NCBI GenBank assembly: GCA_902802325.1
Contig: CADCLV010000002.1
Coordinates: 1-64,000, forward strand
Origin: Oscillospiraceae bacterium
Lineage (GTDB): Bacteria > Bacillota > Clostridia > Saccharofermentanales > Saccharofermentanaceae
Length of the DNA: 64,000 nucleotides
Direction: 5' to 3'
The notes under the pieces are model-generated. The model ran no database searches. It was not told where the DNA came from and was given only the letters and a program-made list of their open reading frames with translations. A program made the translations under genes and the position numbers. Below are positions 51,399 through 60,641 of this stretch, piece after piece (the first letter of the stretch is position 1; each line of letters starts with the position of its first letter).

Positions 51399-52308
51399 TG
51401 TTGCCGTTCTGATGAGCACCTACAATGGTCAGACATATATCCGTGAGCAGATCGACTGCATTCTTGCTCAAAAGGATGTGAACGTTCAGCTTTTTATCCG
51501 CGATGACGGATCTTCCGACGACACTGTTTCTATCGTGAAAGAGTATACGGAAAAGTTCCCGAATGTGCATTTCTATCAGGGAGAAAACCTGGGAGTCGGT
51601 TCCAGTTTTATGGATCTTGCTTACCACGTGAATACGGATTACGATTACTACGCTTTTTCGGATCAGGATGATAACTGGCTTCCTGAAAAGCTTTCAGCAG
51701 GGGTGTCCAAACTTTCGGGCGAAAAAGGGCCTGTTCTTTACTGCTCGAATCAGATCCTGGTGGATAAAGACGAGAACCGTATGGGTATGCGGCATGTAAA
51801 GACACTCGACTGTTCCTGGATGCAGATCATGTGTAATAACAAGATCTCCGGCTGTACGATGGTGTGGAACAAGGATCTTCAGAAGATCCTGATTGAGCCG
51901 TCGCGCCGCCCGACGCCGGAACTTCTTCGGATCCGCATTCATGATGTATGGGTCGGAATGGTGGCGGCCACAGTCGGAAAGATCATCTACGATGAGAACG
52001 GGTATATTCTTTACCGGCAGCATGAAAATAATGTGGTCGGCGTCAGAGAGACAAGCCATCTGGAAGAGTATAAAAAGAAACTCAAGAAGAAGCATCTTCG
52101 CCGGGGAAGAAGTACTCTGGCAGGAATGATCGCGAAAAACTACAGTGATCTTCTTTCTTCTGATCTTCTGAAACGGTTATCAAAATACGGGAATTACCGC
52201 CGGTCCCCAATTCGGCGGCTGGGTATGTTCGGGGAGAAAGAGATCTATCAGCACACAGGGGAAAGTGCGATGGCCTATCGCGCAAAAGTGCTTTTGGGGT
52301 TGTTCTAA
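51391..52308 (+). CDS. Family 2 glycosyltransferase, rhamnosyltransferase-like
   Basis: A 305-residue GT-A enzyme: VAVLMSTYNGQTYIREQID at the N-terminus, FIRDDGSSDDTV, and FSDQDDNWLPEKL with the DQDD metal site (about residues 89-92). The DQDD form and the HDVWVGM segment (about 187-193) are common in rhamnosyltransferases such as RfbF/RgpB types. dTDP-rhamnose genes lie in the same cluster, so rhamnose is the most likely donor. It overlaps the preceding gene by eight bases. Confidence 0.85.
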   Translation: MSNVAVLMSTYNGQTYIREQIDCILAQKDVNVQLFIRDDGSSDDTVSIVKEYTEKFPNVHFYQGENLGVGSSFMDLAYHVNTDYDYYAFSDQDDNWLPEKLSAGVSKLSGEKGPVLYCSNQILVDKDENRMGMRHVKTLDCSWMQIMCNNKISGCTMVWNKDLQKILIEPSRRPTPELLRIRIHDVWVGMVAATVGKIIYDENGYILYRQHENNVVGVRETSHLEEYKKKLKKKHLRRGRSTLAGMIAKNYSDLLSSDLLKRLSKYGNYRRSPIRRLGMFGEKEIYQHTGESAMAYRAKVLLGLF

Positions 52309-52349
52309 GTGAAGATAGTACGCAATGAATTGTTGTCACGGAGAATGAA

Positions 52350-53657
52350 ATGTTAATAGCGACCTGGATCATATTGTTTATATTTGTTGTGCTTTCGTAT
52401 TTCTACTACAAGAAGGACCTGACGGGCCCTCTGTTTTTGCTGTGCGCCGCCATGCTCCTTTGTTTTTCGATCGTATGCATGAATTACGAGAACTGGGATA
52501 TGCAGGTCCATGGATTTCAATCCCTTACGACGATCACCTTCGTAGTGGCGATCGGGTCATTTTTCATCGGAACGCTCTGCAGCCGGGCACTTTTGTCGTA
52601 CCGGAAGAATCTTCTTTCCGATACGCGAAAAGAAGGCATTATGGAAAGAACCTCCGGACAATATCCATATCGGTTATTTGCCGCATTATCACTGTTTTTC
52701 CTGATGGCCTACTGCTTTGTTAAATTCCAGGGCGTAAGCCTGAGTTCATTTTCTTCCTTCCGCGCGTCTCTTCGGGAGATCTATGCGGCAGATAAGGAAT
52801 ATAACTTCTTTACCACACAGCTGTTTGAGATCCTTGTTGCCATCGGATATATCAGCATGCACCGTCTGGTTCTGGATAAATTCGTCCATAAAAAGAAGAT
52901 CAATCTTATGGTGTTTGTTCCCCTGGGAAGTTTTCTGATCTATGCGCTTTTATCTACAGACAGAAATATTCTGATCCGTTTCTTCCTGTTTGGACTTTTA
53001 CTTTTCATGACGACCTACGAATGGAAGAAGTCTGTTTTTGCCAGAAATAAAAAGCTTCTCATCAAAGTCGGCGCCATCGTTGCCGTATTTGCTCTGGTAT
53101 TCTGGGCCTTTGGCCGCATGAAAAACTATAAATCCAATTTCGAGCGTTCCATCGGTATCTACGCAGGTTCCGGCCTTTATGCCTATAATCTGTGGCTCGA
53201 GGATTTCGATGAGGACTATACTTATGGAAAACACAGCTTTTCCGTAGTACAGAATACACTAGCCGCAGTAGGGATCGGGCAGGAGTCGGATGTGCCGCAT
53301 AATTCCGAATACATTATTTACGAGTCTCCTAACGGCTATACCTTTGCTACCAATATCTATTCCACCTTCCGTCCGTATTATCAGGACTTCGGTATGGCCG
53401 GAGTAGCCATTATTCCGGGACTTATGGGAGTGCTTTTTGAATTCCTGTATCTTCTGAATAAAAAGGATAAATTCGGATTCTGGTGGATCTTCTATACGTC
53501 CCATGTCTATCCGGTCGTATATTACCCGATCCTGGAGCAGTTCCTGAAACGTTTCCATTTCGGTCTGGTATATGAGATCTGGTGGCTGGTGTTCTTTTAT
53601 TTCCTTGTCTATGCCAAGGAAGGCCTTTGGAGGGTCAAAGTTTCCGCCCAGCAGTGA
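52350..53657 (+). CDS. Wzy-like oligosaccharide repeat-unit polymerase
   Basis: A polytopic membrane protein of 435 residues with about ten to eleven hydrophobic segments and a large loop at residues about 240-340 holding Arg and charged residues (FERSIGIYAGSGLYAYNLWL, NIYSTFRPYYQDFGM). This layout, and the position between glycosyltransferase and flippase genes, marks an O-antigen/capsule polymerase that joins lipid-linked repeats outside the membrane. Members of this family share little sequence, so the call rests on topology and context. GGAG precedes ATG 52350. Confidence 0.8.
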   Translation: MLIATWIILFIFVVLSYFYYKKDLTGPLFLLCAAMLLCFSIVCMNYENWDMQVHGFQSLTTITFVVAIGSFFIGTLCSRALLSYRKNLLSDTRKEGIMERTSGQYPYRLFAALSLFFLMAYCFVKFQGVSLSSFSSFRASLREIYAADKEYNFFTTQLFEILVAIGYISMHRLVLDKFVHKKKINLMVFVPLGSFLIYALLSTDRNILIRFFLFGLLLFMTTYEWKKSVFARNKKLLIKVGAIVAVFALVFWAFGRMKNYKSNFERSIGIYAGSGLYAYNLWLEDFDEDYTYGKHSFSVVQNTLAAVGIGQESDVPHNSEYIIYESPNGYTFATNIYSTFRPYYQDFGMAGVAIIPGLMGVLFEFLYLLNKKDKFGFWWIFYTSHVYPVVYYPILEQFLKRFHFGLVYEIWWLVFFYFLVYAKEGLWRVKVSAQQ

Positions 53658-53697
53658 AGCGGGGTATATTCATAAATGTGTATGAGGAGTTAGTATT

Positions 53698-55125
53698 GTG
53701 CCCAAAGATCTAAAGAAGAATTCAATTAAGAAAAATGTTTTCCTGTCCTTGTTTGTACAGGTCATTTCTCTTGCGGTCAGTTTCATTCTGAACCTGATCG
53801 TACCGAAATTTATACCGGAACTGGAATATGCCTACTGGCAGTCCTTTGTCCTTTATGCCGGTTACGTTGGTGTACTGCATTTCGGACTATTGGACGGGCT
53901 GGTACTTCGGTATTCCCAGTATGATTACGATCAGCTGGATAAGCCGAGGATCCGCTCCCAGTTCCGTGCTTTGCTTTTCGGAAACGCGATCATTACCATG
54001 ACCACGATCCTTTTCGTATCGATCTTTGTCGGAGGCGTAAACCGTCTGGTGTTCATTCTGGTGGCATTAAGTGTTCTTTCCAGAAACTTGTTTACGTATA
54101 CCTCCTACATTTTCCAGATCACGAACCGGATCAATATTTATGCCAAACTCGTTATTTCCCAGAGAGTGTTCTTTGGTGTATTTACCGTTTTACTTCTGGT
54201 ATTTCACGTCGAGCAGTTCTATATGTACTGTATCGCGGACCTTTGCGCCGACTTCTTCGGCGTGCTGGTTGGTTTCTTTTACAACCGGGATATGTATATC
54301 GGAAGCTCCATCGCTACGAAAGAAGCCATGTCCGAACTCAAGCTCAATGTCAGTTCCGGATGTATGCTTCTGGTGGCAAACTGGTCTTCGGCGCTCCTGA
54401 TCAGTGGCGCGAAGATGATCATCCAGTGGCACTGGGGCGATCTGGCATTCGGAAAGATATCTTTTTCCTTCAGTATCTCGAATCTGTTCCTGGCATTTGT
54501 CACCGCCATCAGCGTAGTGCTTTTCCCGCAGCTGAAGCGTATGGAGAAGGATAAGCTCCCGCAGCTTTATATGACGATCCGGAACGCCATTACGCCGGTG
54601 CTGTTTTTATCCCTGTGGTGCTACTATCCCGGCTGCCTGGTACTGGAAAGATGGCTTCCGAAATATGTGGAGAGCCTTTCTTATTTAGGTATTATGATGC
54701 CGATCATCATCTATGCATCCAAGGTCAGCCTTCTGACCAACAATTACCTGAAGGCCTACCGTGCAGAAAAGAAGATGCTTCTGGTAAATGTGGTGGCAGT
54801 CGTATTGTCCATGACTTCGTTTTTGGTTTCGGCCTATGTGCTGGACAACATGAATCTGATGCTGTATTTCATCGTTTTCTTCATTATGTTCCGTTCTGTC
54901 CTTTCGGAAATGATCGTAGCCAAGATCATCCGGGTGAATATCATTAAGGACTATATCATCGAGGCATTTATGACGATGGCATTTATTCTTTGCGCCACAA
55001 GGCTGAAATTCGTATATGGTTTTGCAGTATACGGGGCGCTTTTGGTATTATATATTTATATCTATAGAAACAGTATCAAACAGCTTTTACAGAGAAAACC
55101 GAAAACTGTCAAAAAAGAGGAGTGA
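53698..55125 (+). CDS. Wzx-like polysaccharide flippase
   Basis: A 475-residue transporter of the MOP/MATE-like superfamily that flips lipid-linked repeats across the membrane. Translation starts at GTG 53698 with TGAGGAG nine bases before. About twelve to fourteen hydrophobic segments are visible from residue 12 to 465, and the N-terminal NVFLSLFVQVISLAVSFILN region resembles Wzx/RfbX. It follows the polymerase and is followed by rfbA three bases after its stop. Substrate is the repeat unit built by the genes upstream. Confidence 0.85.
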   Translation: MPKDLKKNSIKKNVFLSLFVQVISLAVSFILNLIVPKFIPELEYAYWQSFVLYAGYVGVLHFGLLDGLVLRYSQYDYDQLDKPRIRSQFRALLFGNAIITMTTILFVSIFVGGVNRLVFILVALSVLSRNLFTYTSYIFQITNRINIYAKLVISQRVFFGVFTVLLLVFHVEQFYMYCIADLCADFFGVLVGFFYNRDMYIGSSIATKEAMSELKLNVSSGCMLLVANWSSALLISGAKMIIQWHWGDLAFGKISFSFSISNLFLAFVTAISVVLFPQLKRMEKDKLPQLYMTIRNAITPVLFLSLWCYYPGCLVLERWLPKYVESLSYLGIMMPIIIYASKVSLLTNNYLKAYRAEKKMLLVNVVAVVLSMTSFLVSAYVLDNMNLMLYFIVFFIMFRSVLSEMIVAKIIRVNIIKDYIIEAFMTMAFILCATRLKFVYGFAVYGALLVLYIYIYRNSIKQLLQRKPKTVKKEE

Positions 55126-55128
55126 AGT

Positions 55129-56016
55129 ATGAAAGGTATTATTCTGGCCGGCGGTGCCGGTACACGTCTTTATCCGCTCACCATGGTGACCAGTAAGCAG
55201 CTGCTTCCGGTCTACGATAAGCCGATGATCTATTATCCGCTTTCCACACTGATGCTTTCTGGGATCAAGGAGATCCTGATCATCAGTACCCCTGAAGATA
55301 CCCCGAGATTCGAATCTCTTCTGGGCGATGGTTCCCAGTATGGTATTTCACTCTCTTATTGCGTACAGCCTTCTCCGGACGGACTTGCCCAGGCATTTAT
55401 TCTGGGTAAGGATTTTATCGGAGACGATGCCTGTGCGATGGTTCTGGGAGATAACATCTTCTACGGAAACGGTTTCAGCAAAGTCCTTCGCGCCTCTGTT
55501 GAGAATGCCGAGAAGAACGGAAGAGCTACTGTTTTCGGTTACTATGTAAATGACCCGGAGCGCTTCGGCGTGGTCGCTTTCGATGAAAACGGCACAGTAA
55601 CCAGCATCGAAGAAAAGCCGAAGGAACCGAAGTCGAATTATGCGGTTACCGGTCTTTATTTCTATCCGTCCGGTGTTTCGGAAAAAGCACTGCAGGTGAA
55701 GCCTTCTGCCCGTGGAGAACTGGAGATCACCACCCTGAATGACATGTATTTGACAGATGCCCGTCTTGATGTACAATTACTGGGACGCGGTTTTGCATGG
55801 CTGGATACCGGTACGATGGATAGTCTTGTAGAGGCAGCGGACTTTGTCCAGATGATCTCCAAGCGCCAGGGTATCACGATTTCAGCTCCGGAAGAGATCG
55901 CGTATGTAAATAAGTGGATCAATAAAGAAGAACTGCTCGCTTCGGCGGAACGTTACGGAAAATCTCCGTATGGCGCCCATTTGAAGTCTGTAGCAGAAGG
56001 AAAAGTCAGATATTAA
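55129..56016 (+). CDS. rfbA: Glucose-1-phosphate thymidylyltransferase
   Basis: First step of dTDP-L-rhamnose synthesis: dTTP plus glucose 1-phosphate gives dTDP-glucose. The 295-residue protein has [20 protein letters not shown] (about residues 6-25), [13 protein letters not shown] and VLGDNIFYG, all diagnostic of RfbA/RmlA. AGAGGAG precedes the ATG. It heads the contiguous rfbA-rfbB-rfbD-rfbC set and is part of the flippase transcript. Confidence 0.97.
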   Translation: MKGIILAGGAGTRLYPLTMVTSKQLLPVYDKPMIYYPLSTLMLSGIKEILIISTPEDTPRFESLLGDGSQYGISLSYCVQPSPDGLAQAFILGKDFIGDDACAMVLGDNIFYGNGFSKVLRASVENAEKNGRATVFGYYVNDPERFGVVAFDENGTVTSIEEKPKEPKSNYAVTGLYFYPSGVSEKALQVKPSARGELEITTLNDMYLTDARLDVQLLGRGFAWLDTGTMDSLVEAADFVQMISKRQGITISAPEEIAYVNKWINKEELLASAERYGKSPYGAHLKSVAEGKVRY

Positions 56017-56029
56017 GGAGAAGTCACAC

Positions 56030-57094
56030 ATGAAAAAGTACTTGATCACCGGCTGCGCCGGATTCATCGGTTCCAACTTCGTATATTACATGCTGAATAA
56101 GTATGAGGATATCCTTCTGGTCAATCTGGATAAGCTGACCTATGCCGGAAACCTTGAAAACCTCAAGGATATCGAGGGTGATAAGCGCCATGTATTTGTA
56201 CATGGCGATATCTGCGATAAAGAACTGATCACGAAACTTTTTGAGCAGTATGATTTTGACTATGTCATCAATTTTGCGGCTGAAAGCCATGTTGACCGTT
56301 CTATCGCCAATCCGGAGATCTTCGTACAGACCAATGTTATGGGTACGGTAAATCTTCTGCAGCGTGCCAAGGAAGCCTGGTATGATGCGGAAAAGAAGAC
56401 CTGGAAAGAAGGTAAGAAGTATATTCAGGTCAGCACCGATGAAGTGTATGGTGCTCTGGGTGCAGACGGCTACTTCATGGAGACGACTCCGATCAATCCG
56501 CACAGCCCGTATAGTTCTTCCAAGGCTTCGGCCGACCATTTCGTAAAGGCTTTCCACGATACTTACGGCATGCCGATCAATATCACACGCTGCTCCAACA
56601 ACTATGGTCCGTATCAGTTCCCGGAAAAACTGATCCCCTTGATGATCAATAATGTGAAACACCACAAGCAGCTTCCGGTATACGGTGACGGTATGCAGAT
56701 CCGTGACTGGCTGTTTGTTGAAGACCACTGCAAGGCCATCGATATGGTTACGAATGACGGTAAGATCGGTGAGGTCTATAACGTTGGCGGTCATAATGAG
56801 CGTCCGAATATCTTTATCGTAAAGACGATCATTGAACAGCTCCACGACCGTCTGAAGGATGAGGGCATTTCCGAAGATCTGATCAAACATGTTGAGGATC
56901 GTTTGGGTCATGACCGCCGTTATGGTATCGACCCCAGCAAGATCAAGGAAGATCTCGGCTGGTATCCGGAAACTCCGTTTGAGGTGGGTATCGTAAAGAC
57001 CATCGACTGGTATCTGGAGCATGAAGAGTGGATGAATCGTGTTACTTCCGGCGCTTATCAGAAGTACTACGATGACATGTACAGCAACAAGTAA
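56030..57094 (+). CDS. rfbB: dTDP-glucose 4,6-dehydratase
   Basis: Second step of the dTDP-rhamnose pathway; oxidises C4 and removes water to give dTDP-4-keto-6-deoxyglucose. The 354-residue short-chain dehydrogenase has ITGCAGFIGSNFV (about residues 5-17), AESHVDRSI, VSTDEVYG and YSSSKASADH with the YxxxK pair, then RCSNNYGPYQFPEKLIPL, the RmlB signature. TAAGGAG lies upstream. Length is usual. Confidence 0.97.
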   Translation: MKKYLITGCAGFIGSNFVYYMLNKYEDILLVNLDKLTYAGNLENLKDIEGDKRHVFVHGDICDKELITKLFEQYDFDYVINFAAESHVDRSIANPEIFVQTNVMGTVNLLQRAKEAWYDAEKKTWKEGKKYIQVSTDEVYGALGADGYFMETTPINPHSPYSSSKASADHFVKAFHDTYGMPINITRCSNNYGPYQFPEKLIPLMINNVKHHKQLPVYGDGMQIRDWLFVEDHCKAIDMVTNDGKIGEVYNVGGHNERPNIFIVKTIIEQLHDRLKDEGISEDLIKHVEDRLGHDRRYGIDPSKIKEDLGWYPETPFEVGIVKTIDWYLEHEEWMNRVTSGAYQKYYDDMYSNK

Positions 57095-57116
57095 CTTTTT
57101 CTAACAGGTGAAGAGA

Positions 57117-58040
57117 ATGAAGATTTTTGTTACCGGTGTCGGCGGCCAGCTTGGTCATGACGTTGTGAATGAATTAAGTAAGCGTGGATACGAAGGGATC
57201 GGATCCGACATCCAGCCCCAGTATTCAGGTATCGCGGATGATAGTGCCGTTACAAAAGCACAGTATGTCCAGATGGATATTACAGATGCCTCCTCCGTGG
57301 AGAAGACGATCAAAGAGATCTGCCCGGATGTGATCATTCACTGTGCAGCCTGGACTGCGGTAGATGCAGCGGAGGATGAAGAAAATAAGGCGAAAGTTCA
57401 CGCGATCAATGCAGTCGGCACCGAGAACATTGCCCGTGCCGCCAAGGCCGTAGATGCGAAGATGGTCTATATCAGCACCGACTATGTGTTTGACGGGCAG
57501 GGGGATCGTCCCTGGCTTCCGGATGACAAGTGCTATGCCCCTCTAAATGTCTATGGTCAGAGCAAACTAGACGGCGAACTTGCTGTCAGCAGCATTCTCG
57601 ATAAGTATTTCATTGTCCGTATTGCCTGGGTATTTGGTCTGAATGGAAATAACTTCATCAAGACCATGATCAAAGTGGGAAAGACACATGATGAAGTCCG
57701 TGTGGTCAACGACCAGATCGGTACTCCGACATATACACTGGATCTTTCCCGTCTTCTGGTGGATATGGTGGAAACAGAAAAGTACGGCTATTATCACGCG
57801 ACCAACAGTGAGTCGGAAGAGGGCGGATATATTTCCTGGTATGATTTCTGCTGTGAGATCTATAAGCAGTGCGGCATGAGTACCAAGGTTACCCCGGTCA
57901 CCACTGCGGAATATGGTTTAAGTAAAGCAAAAAGACCGTTTAACAGCCGTCTGGATAAATCGAAACTTCAAAAGGCCGGTTTCACTCCGCTTCCGAGCTG
58001 GCAGGATGCCGTTGCACGTTATTTAAAGGAGATGCAGTAA
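57117..58040 (+). CDS. rfbD: dTDP-4-dehydrorhamnose reductase
   Basis: Last step of the pathway, reducing the 4-keto group to give dTDP-L-rhamnose. ATG 57117 (after AGGTGAAG) gives a 307-residue product starting MKIFVTGVGGQLGHDV, the normal RmlD N-terminus; GTG 57108 is less suitable. ISTDYVFDG, YGQSKLDGE and RIAWVFG are family motifs. The order A-B-D-C puts this reductase before the epimerase that precedes it in the pathway. Confidence 0.96.
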   Translation: MKIFVTGVGGQLGHDVVNELSKRGYEGIGSDIQPQYSGIADDSAVTKAQYVQMDITDASSVEKTIKEICPDVIIHCAAWTAVDAAEDEENKAKVHAINAVGTENIARAAKAVDAKMVYISTDYVFDGQGDRPWLPDDKCYAPLNVYGQSKLDGELAVSSILDKYFIVRIAWVFGLNGNNFIKTMIKVGKTHDEVRVVNDQIGTPTYTLDLSRLLVDMVETEKYGYYHATNSESEEGGYISWYDFCCEIYKQCGMSTKVTPVTTAEYGLSKAKRPFNSRLDKSKLQKAGFTPLPSWQDAVARYLKEMQ

Positions 58041-58041
58041 T

Positions 58042-58638
58042 ATGGGACAGATCAAGATCGAAAAAAATCTGGATGGAATCGAGGGCCTTTGCCTGATCAC
58101 TCCGGCAGTGCATGGTGATTCTAGAGGATATTTCATGGAGACATATTCCCAGAGAGATATGGAAGAAGCCGGTATCAATATCGTGTTTGTGCAGGACAAC
58201 CAGAGCATGAGCACCAAGGGCGTGCTTCGCGGCCTGCATTTTCAGAAGCAGTTCCCGCAGACCAAGCTGGTCCGTGTTATTAAGGGTGAAGTATTTGATG
58301 TGGCTGTCGATCTTCGTCCGGGAAGTGCTACTTATGGTAAATGGCACGGAGAACTCCTTACTGAAGAAAATAAGAATCAGTTCCTTATCCCTCGCGGATT
58401 TGCCCACGGTTTCGTAGTATTGTCGGACACCGCCGAGTTCTGCTATAAGTGCGATGATTTCTATCATCCGAATGATGAGGGCGGACTTGCCTGGAATGAT
58501 CCGAAGATCGGTATTGTATGGCCGCGTCTTTCCGGCGAGTATAAGGGTTCGGCTTCTGCGGAAGGCTATACTGTTGACGGTGTGGCTTTGAATCTCAGTG
58601 AAAAAGACCAGAAGTGGAGCGGCATCGACAGTCTTTAA
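58042..58638 (+). CDS. rfbC: dTDP-4-dehydrorhamnose 3,5-epimerase
   Basis: Third step of the pathway, inverting C3 and C5 of the keto-sugar. The 198-residue cupin has DSRGYFMETYSQ (about residues 29-40), FVQDNQSMSTKGVLRGLHFQ with the catalytic His, RGFAHGFVVLSD and the C-terminal NDPKIGIVWP, all typical of RmlC. It begins one base after the rfbD stop, with AAGGAG inside the rfbD end. The complete pathway is therefore present. Confidence 0.97.
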   Translation: MGQIKIEKNLDGIEGLCLITPAVHGDSRGYFMETYSQRDMEEAGINIVFVQDNQSMSTKGVLRGLHFQKQFPQTKLVRVIKGEVFDVAVDLRPGSATYGKWHGELLTEENKNQFLIPRGFAHGFVVLSDTAEFCYKCDDFYHPNDEGGLAWNDPKIGIVWPRLSGEYKGSASAEGYTVDGVALNLSEKDQKWSGIDSL

Positions 58639-58681
58639 GATCTGATGTCTTTCCGGAAATCTATCACCAGGAAGTGAAATC

Positions 58682-59497
58682 ATGAGTGAAAAACAGGAAA
58701 TGACCATTGAGGAGATCCGTCAAAAGCAGTTGGCGATTACGGATTATATTGATTCTGTCTGTGAAAAGGCAGGACTTCATTATTCCTTATCTTACGGCAC
58801 GCTTCTTGGTGCGGTCCGCCATAAAGGCTTCATTCCCTGGGATGATGATCTTGATGTCATGATGGTAAGGAAGGACTACGAGGCATTTATCAAAGCCGTG
58901 AAATCCGATAACAACCCGAATTTCCATCTTCTTTATCAGGAGAATACATGGTTTCCCTGGGTAAAGATCATCGCTTCTGATACATATATTATCGAGAGAG
59001 ATGATTACCATATCAAAGACTATGGCATCTGGGTCGATGTTTTTCCTTACGATGAAGTACCGGATCCGAATATCAAAGAAGCCGAGCGTTTTCACAAGAA
59101 GTACAATACACTTTTGCGAATGGCCAAGATCCGGGCTCTCGGCTACGAAAACGTGAAGAGAAGAAGTGCGCTCTCGGCCTTCCTCTTTGTCATCACACAT
59201 ACATTACTTCTTCCGTTTCCATATAATTATTTCGGAAAGAAAGTAGATAAGCTTGCTCAGAAGTATAACGGAAAGAATACCGGTTATATTGCCTATTCCG
59301 GTTCTGAGACGGTGAAACAGAAGTCAATACGTCCACAGGTTTTCGAAGGCACTGTCCGTCTGCCGTTTGAGGACCGGAATTACGTATGTATCAAGCAGTT
59401 TGATGAGTATCTGACCTCGATTTACGGGGACTATATGACTCCGCCTTCAAAAGCAAATCAGACGACCGATCATTCCTATCAGGCTTTTTTTCGATAA
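58682..59497 (+). CDS. LicD-family phosphotransferase (second copy)
   Basis: A 271-residue LicD protein with the core SYGTLLGAVRHKGFIPWDDD (residues about 38-57), continuing LDVMMVRKDY, and the later YGIWVDVFPYDEV. It ends YMTPPSKANQTTDHSY. The first licD, at 48795, has the same layout but clear differences throughout, so the two probably decorate different sugars or use different donors. It stands 43 bases after rfbC and ends the glycopolymer cluster. The donor (phosphocholine, phosphoribitol or other) cannot be told from sequence. Confidence 0.9.
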   Translation: MSEKQEMTIEEIRQKQLAITDYIDSVCEKAGLHYSLSYGTLLGAVRHKGFIPWDDDLDVMMVRKDYEAFIKAVKSDNNPNFHLLYQENTWFPWVKIIASDTYIIERDDYHIKDYGIWVDVFPYDEVPDPNIKEAERFHKKYNTLLRMAKIRALGYENVKRRSALSAFLFVITHTLLLPFPYNYFGKKVDKLAQKYNGKNTGYIAYSGSETVKQKSIRPQVFEGTVRLPFEDRNYVCIKQFDEYLTSIYGDYMTPPSKANQTTDHSYQAFFR

Positions 59498-59567
59498 TTT
59501 TGCAACAGATTTGCGATATACCTCGTCTTTATACTGAAAAGGGCTTTGTAAGTGATGTTTTAGTCAT

Positions 59568-59596
59568 TTGCAATCTCTTAAATTATGGAATAGTAT
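59568..59596 (+). promoter_or_regulatory. Promoter of the MoxR operon
   Basis: TTGCAA (59568-59573), 17 bases, TAGTAT (59591-59596). The leader to ATG 59652 is about 50 bases and contains GGAGGAG. The 154-base gap after licD holds nothing else I recognise. Confidence 0.65.
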
Positions 59597-59651
59597 ATAT
59601 AAGCACCATAATTAGCAATAAATCTTGTGGTTTATTTGGAGGAGAAGTAGA

Positions 59652-60641
59652 ATGGAAAATCGTTCTGAAATCACGAATGTTGAATTGGAAAAGAGCAAAG
59701 TCATTATTTCCAAGATCAACGACTATTACTATAAGAAGATGGTCGGACAGACCCGCCTTGGCTGGTCGCTTCTGATTGCCATCATTTCCAACGGACATAT
59801 TCTGTTGGAGTCTGTACCGGGTCTTGCAAAGACAACCGCGGCAAAAACACTGACTGATGCCGTGAATGGTAAATTCTCCCGTATCCAGTGTACCCCGGAC
59901 CTTCTGCCGAGTGATATCATCGGTACACAGATCTTTAACTACACCACAAATACATTTGAAACCAAGCTTGGTCCTGTATATGCGAACTTTGTTCTCCTCG
60001 ATGAGATCAACCGAAGCAGTGCAAAGACCCAGAGTGCTATGCTGGAAGTCATGCAGGAGCATCAGACCACGATCGGCGGTTATAACTACGCGATGCCGAA
60101 GATCTTCACGGTTATTGCAACCCAGAACCCGATCGAGCAGGAAGGTACGTATCTTCTTTCCGAAGCCCAGCTTGACCGTTTCCTTATTAAAGAGAAGATC
60201 GATTACCCGAATAAGGACGAGGAATTCGAGATCCTGAACCGTATCGAGAAAGATGTATTCTCCAAGTCGGAAGCAGTGGTTGAACTTGAAGATGTATATT
60301 TCCTGCAGCAGATGGCGAAGAAAGTCTATCTGGATGATTCCATTAAGAAGTACATTATCGATATTGTCAGTGCGACAAGAAAGCCGGCCGAGGTCATCGG
60401 CAAGGATCTGGCAGAGTACATCACACTGGGTTCCAGTACCCGTGGCTGTATCTCTCTGATGGAAGTATCCAAAGCGGTTGCGCTGATCAACGGCAGAAGC
60501 TATGTCACACCGGATGACGTTAAGACATTGATCCACAGTGTTCTTCGTCACCGTATTTCCCTGAACTTTGCCGCTGTGGCAGATGGTGTCACAGAAGAGC
60601 AGATCATTGACAGAATCGTAGGAGCTATTGCCACACCATGA
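59652..60641 (+). CDS. MoxR-type AAA+ ATPase
   Basis: A chaperone-like ATPase of 329 residues that works with von Willebrand A proteins to remodel or activate metal-dependent targets. ATG 59652 follows GGAGGAG. Walker A is the MoxR form ESVPGLAKTT (about residues 51-60), Walker B is VLLDEINRS (about 112-120), then ATQNPIEQEGTYLLSEAQLDRF with sensor 1 and the arginine finger region. The C-terminal lid is complete. It is the first gene of a tightly overlapping operon (DUF58, small membrane protein, two vWA proteins) that runs beyond the window. Confidence 0.95.
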   Translation: MENRSEITNVELEKSKVIISKINDYYYKKMVGQTRLGWSLLIAIISNGHILLESVPGLAKTTAAKTLTDAVNGKFSRIQCTPDLLPSDIIGTQIFNYTTNTFETKLGPVYANFVLLDEINRSSAKTQSAMLEVMQEHQTTIGGYNYAMPKIFTVIATQNPIEQEGTYLLSEAQLDRFLIKEKIDYPNKDEEFEILNRIEKDVFSKSEAVVELEDVYFLQQMAKKVYLDDSIKKYIIDIVSATRKPAEVIGKDLAEYITLGSSTRGCISLMEVSKAVALINGRSYVTPDDVKTLIHSVLRHRISLNFAAVADGVTEEQIIDRIVGAIATP

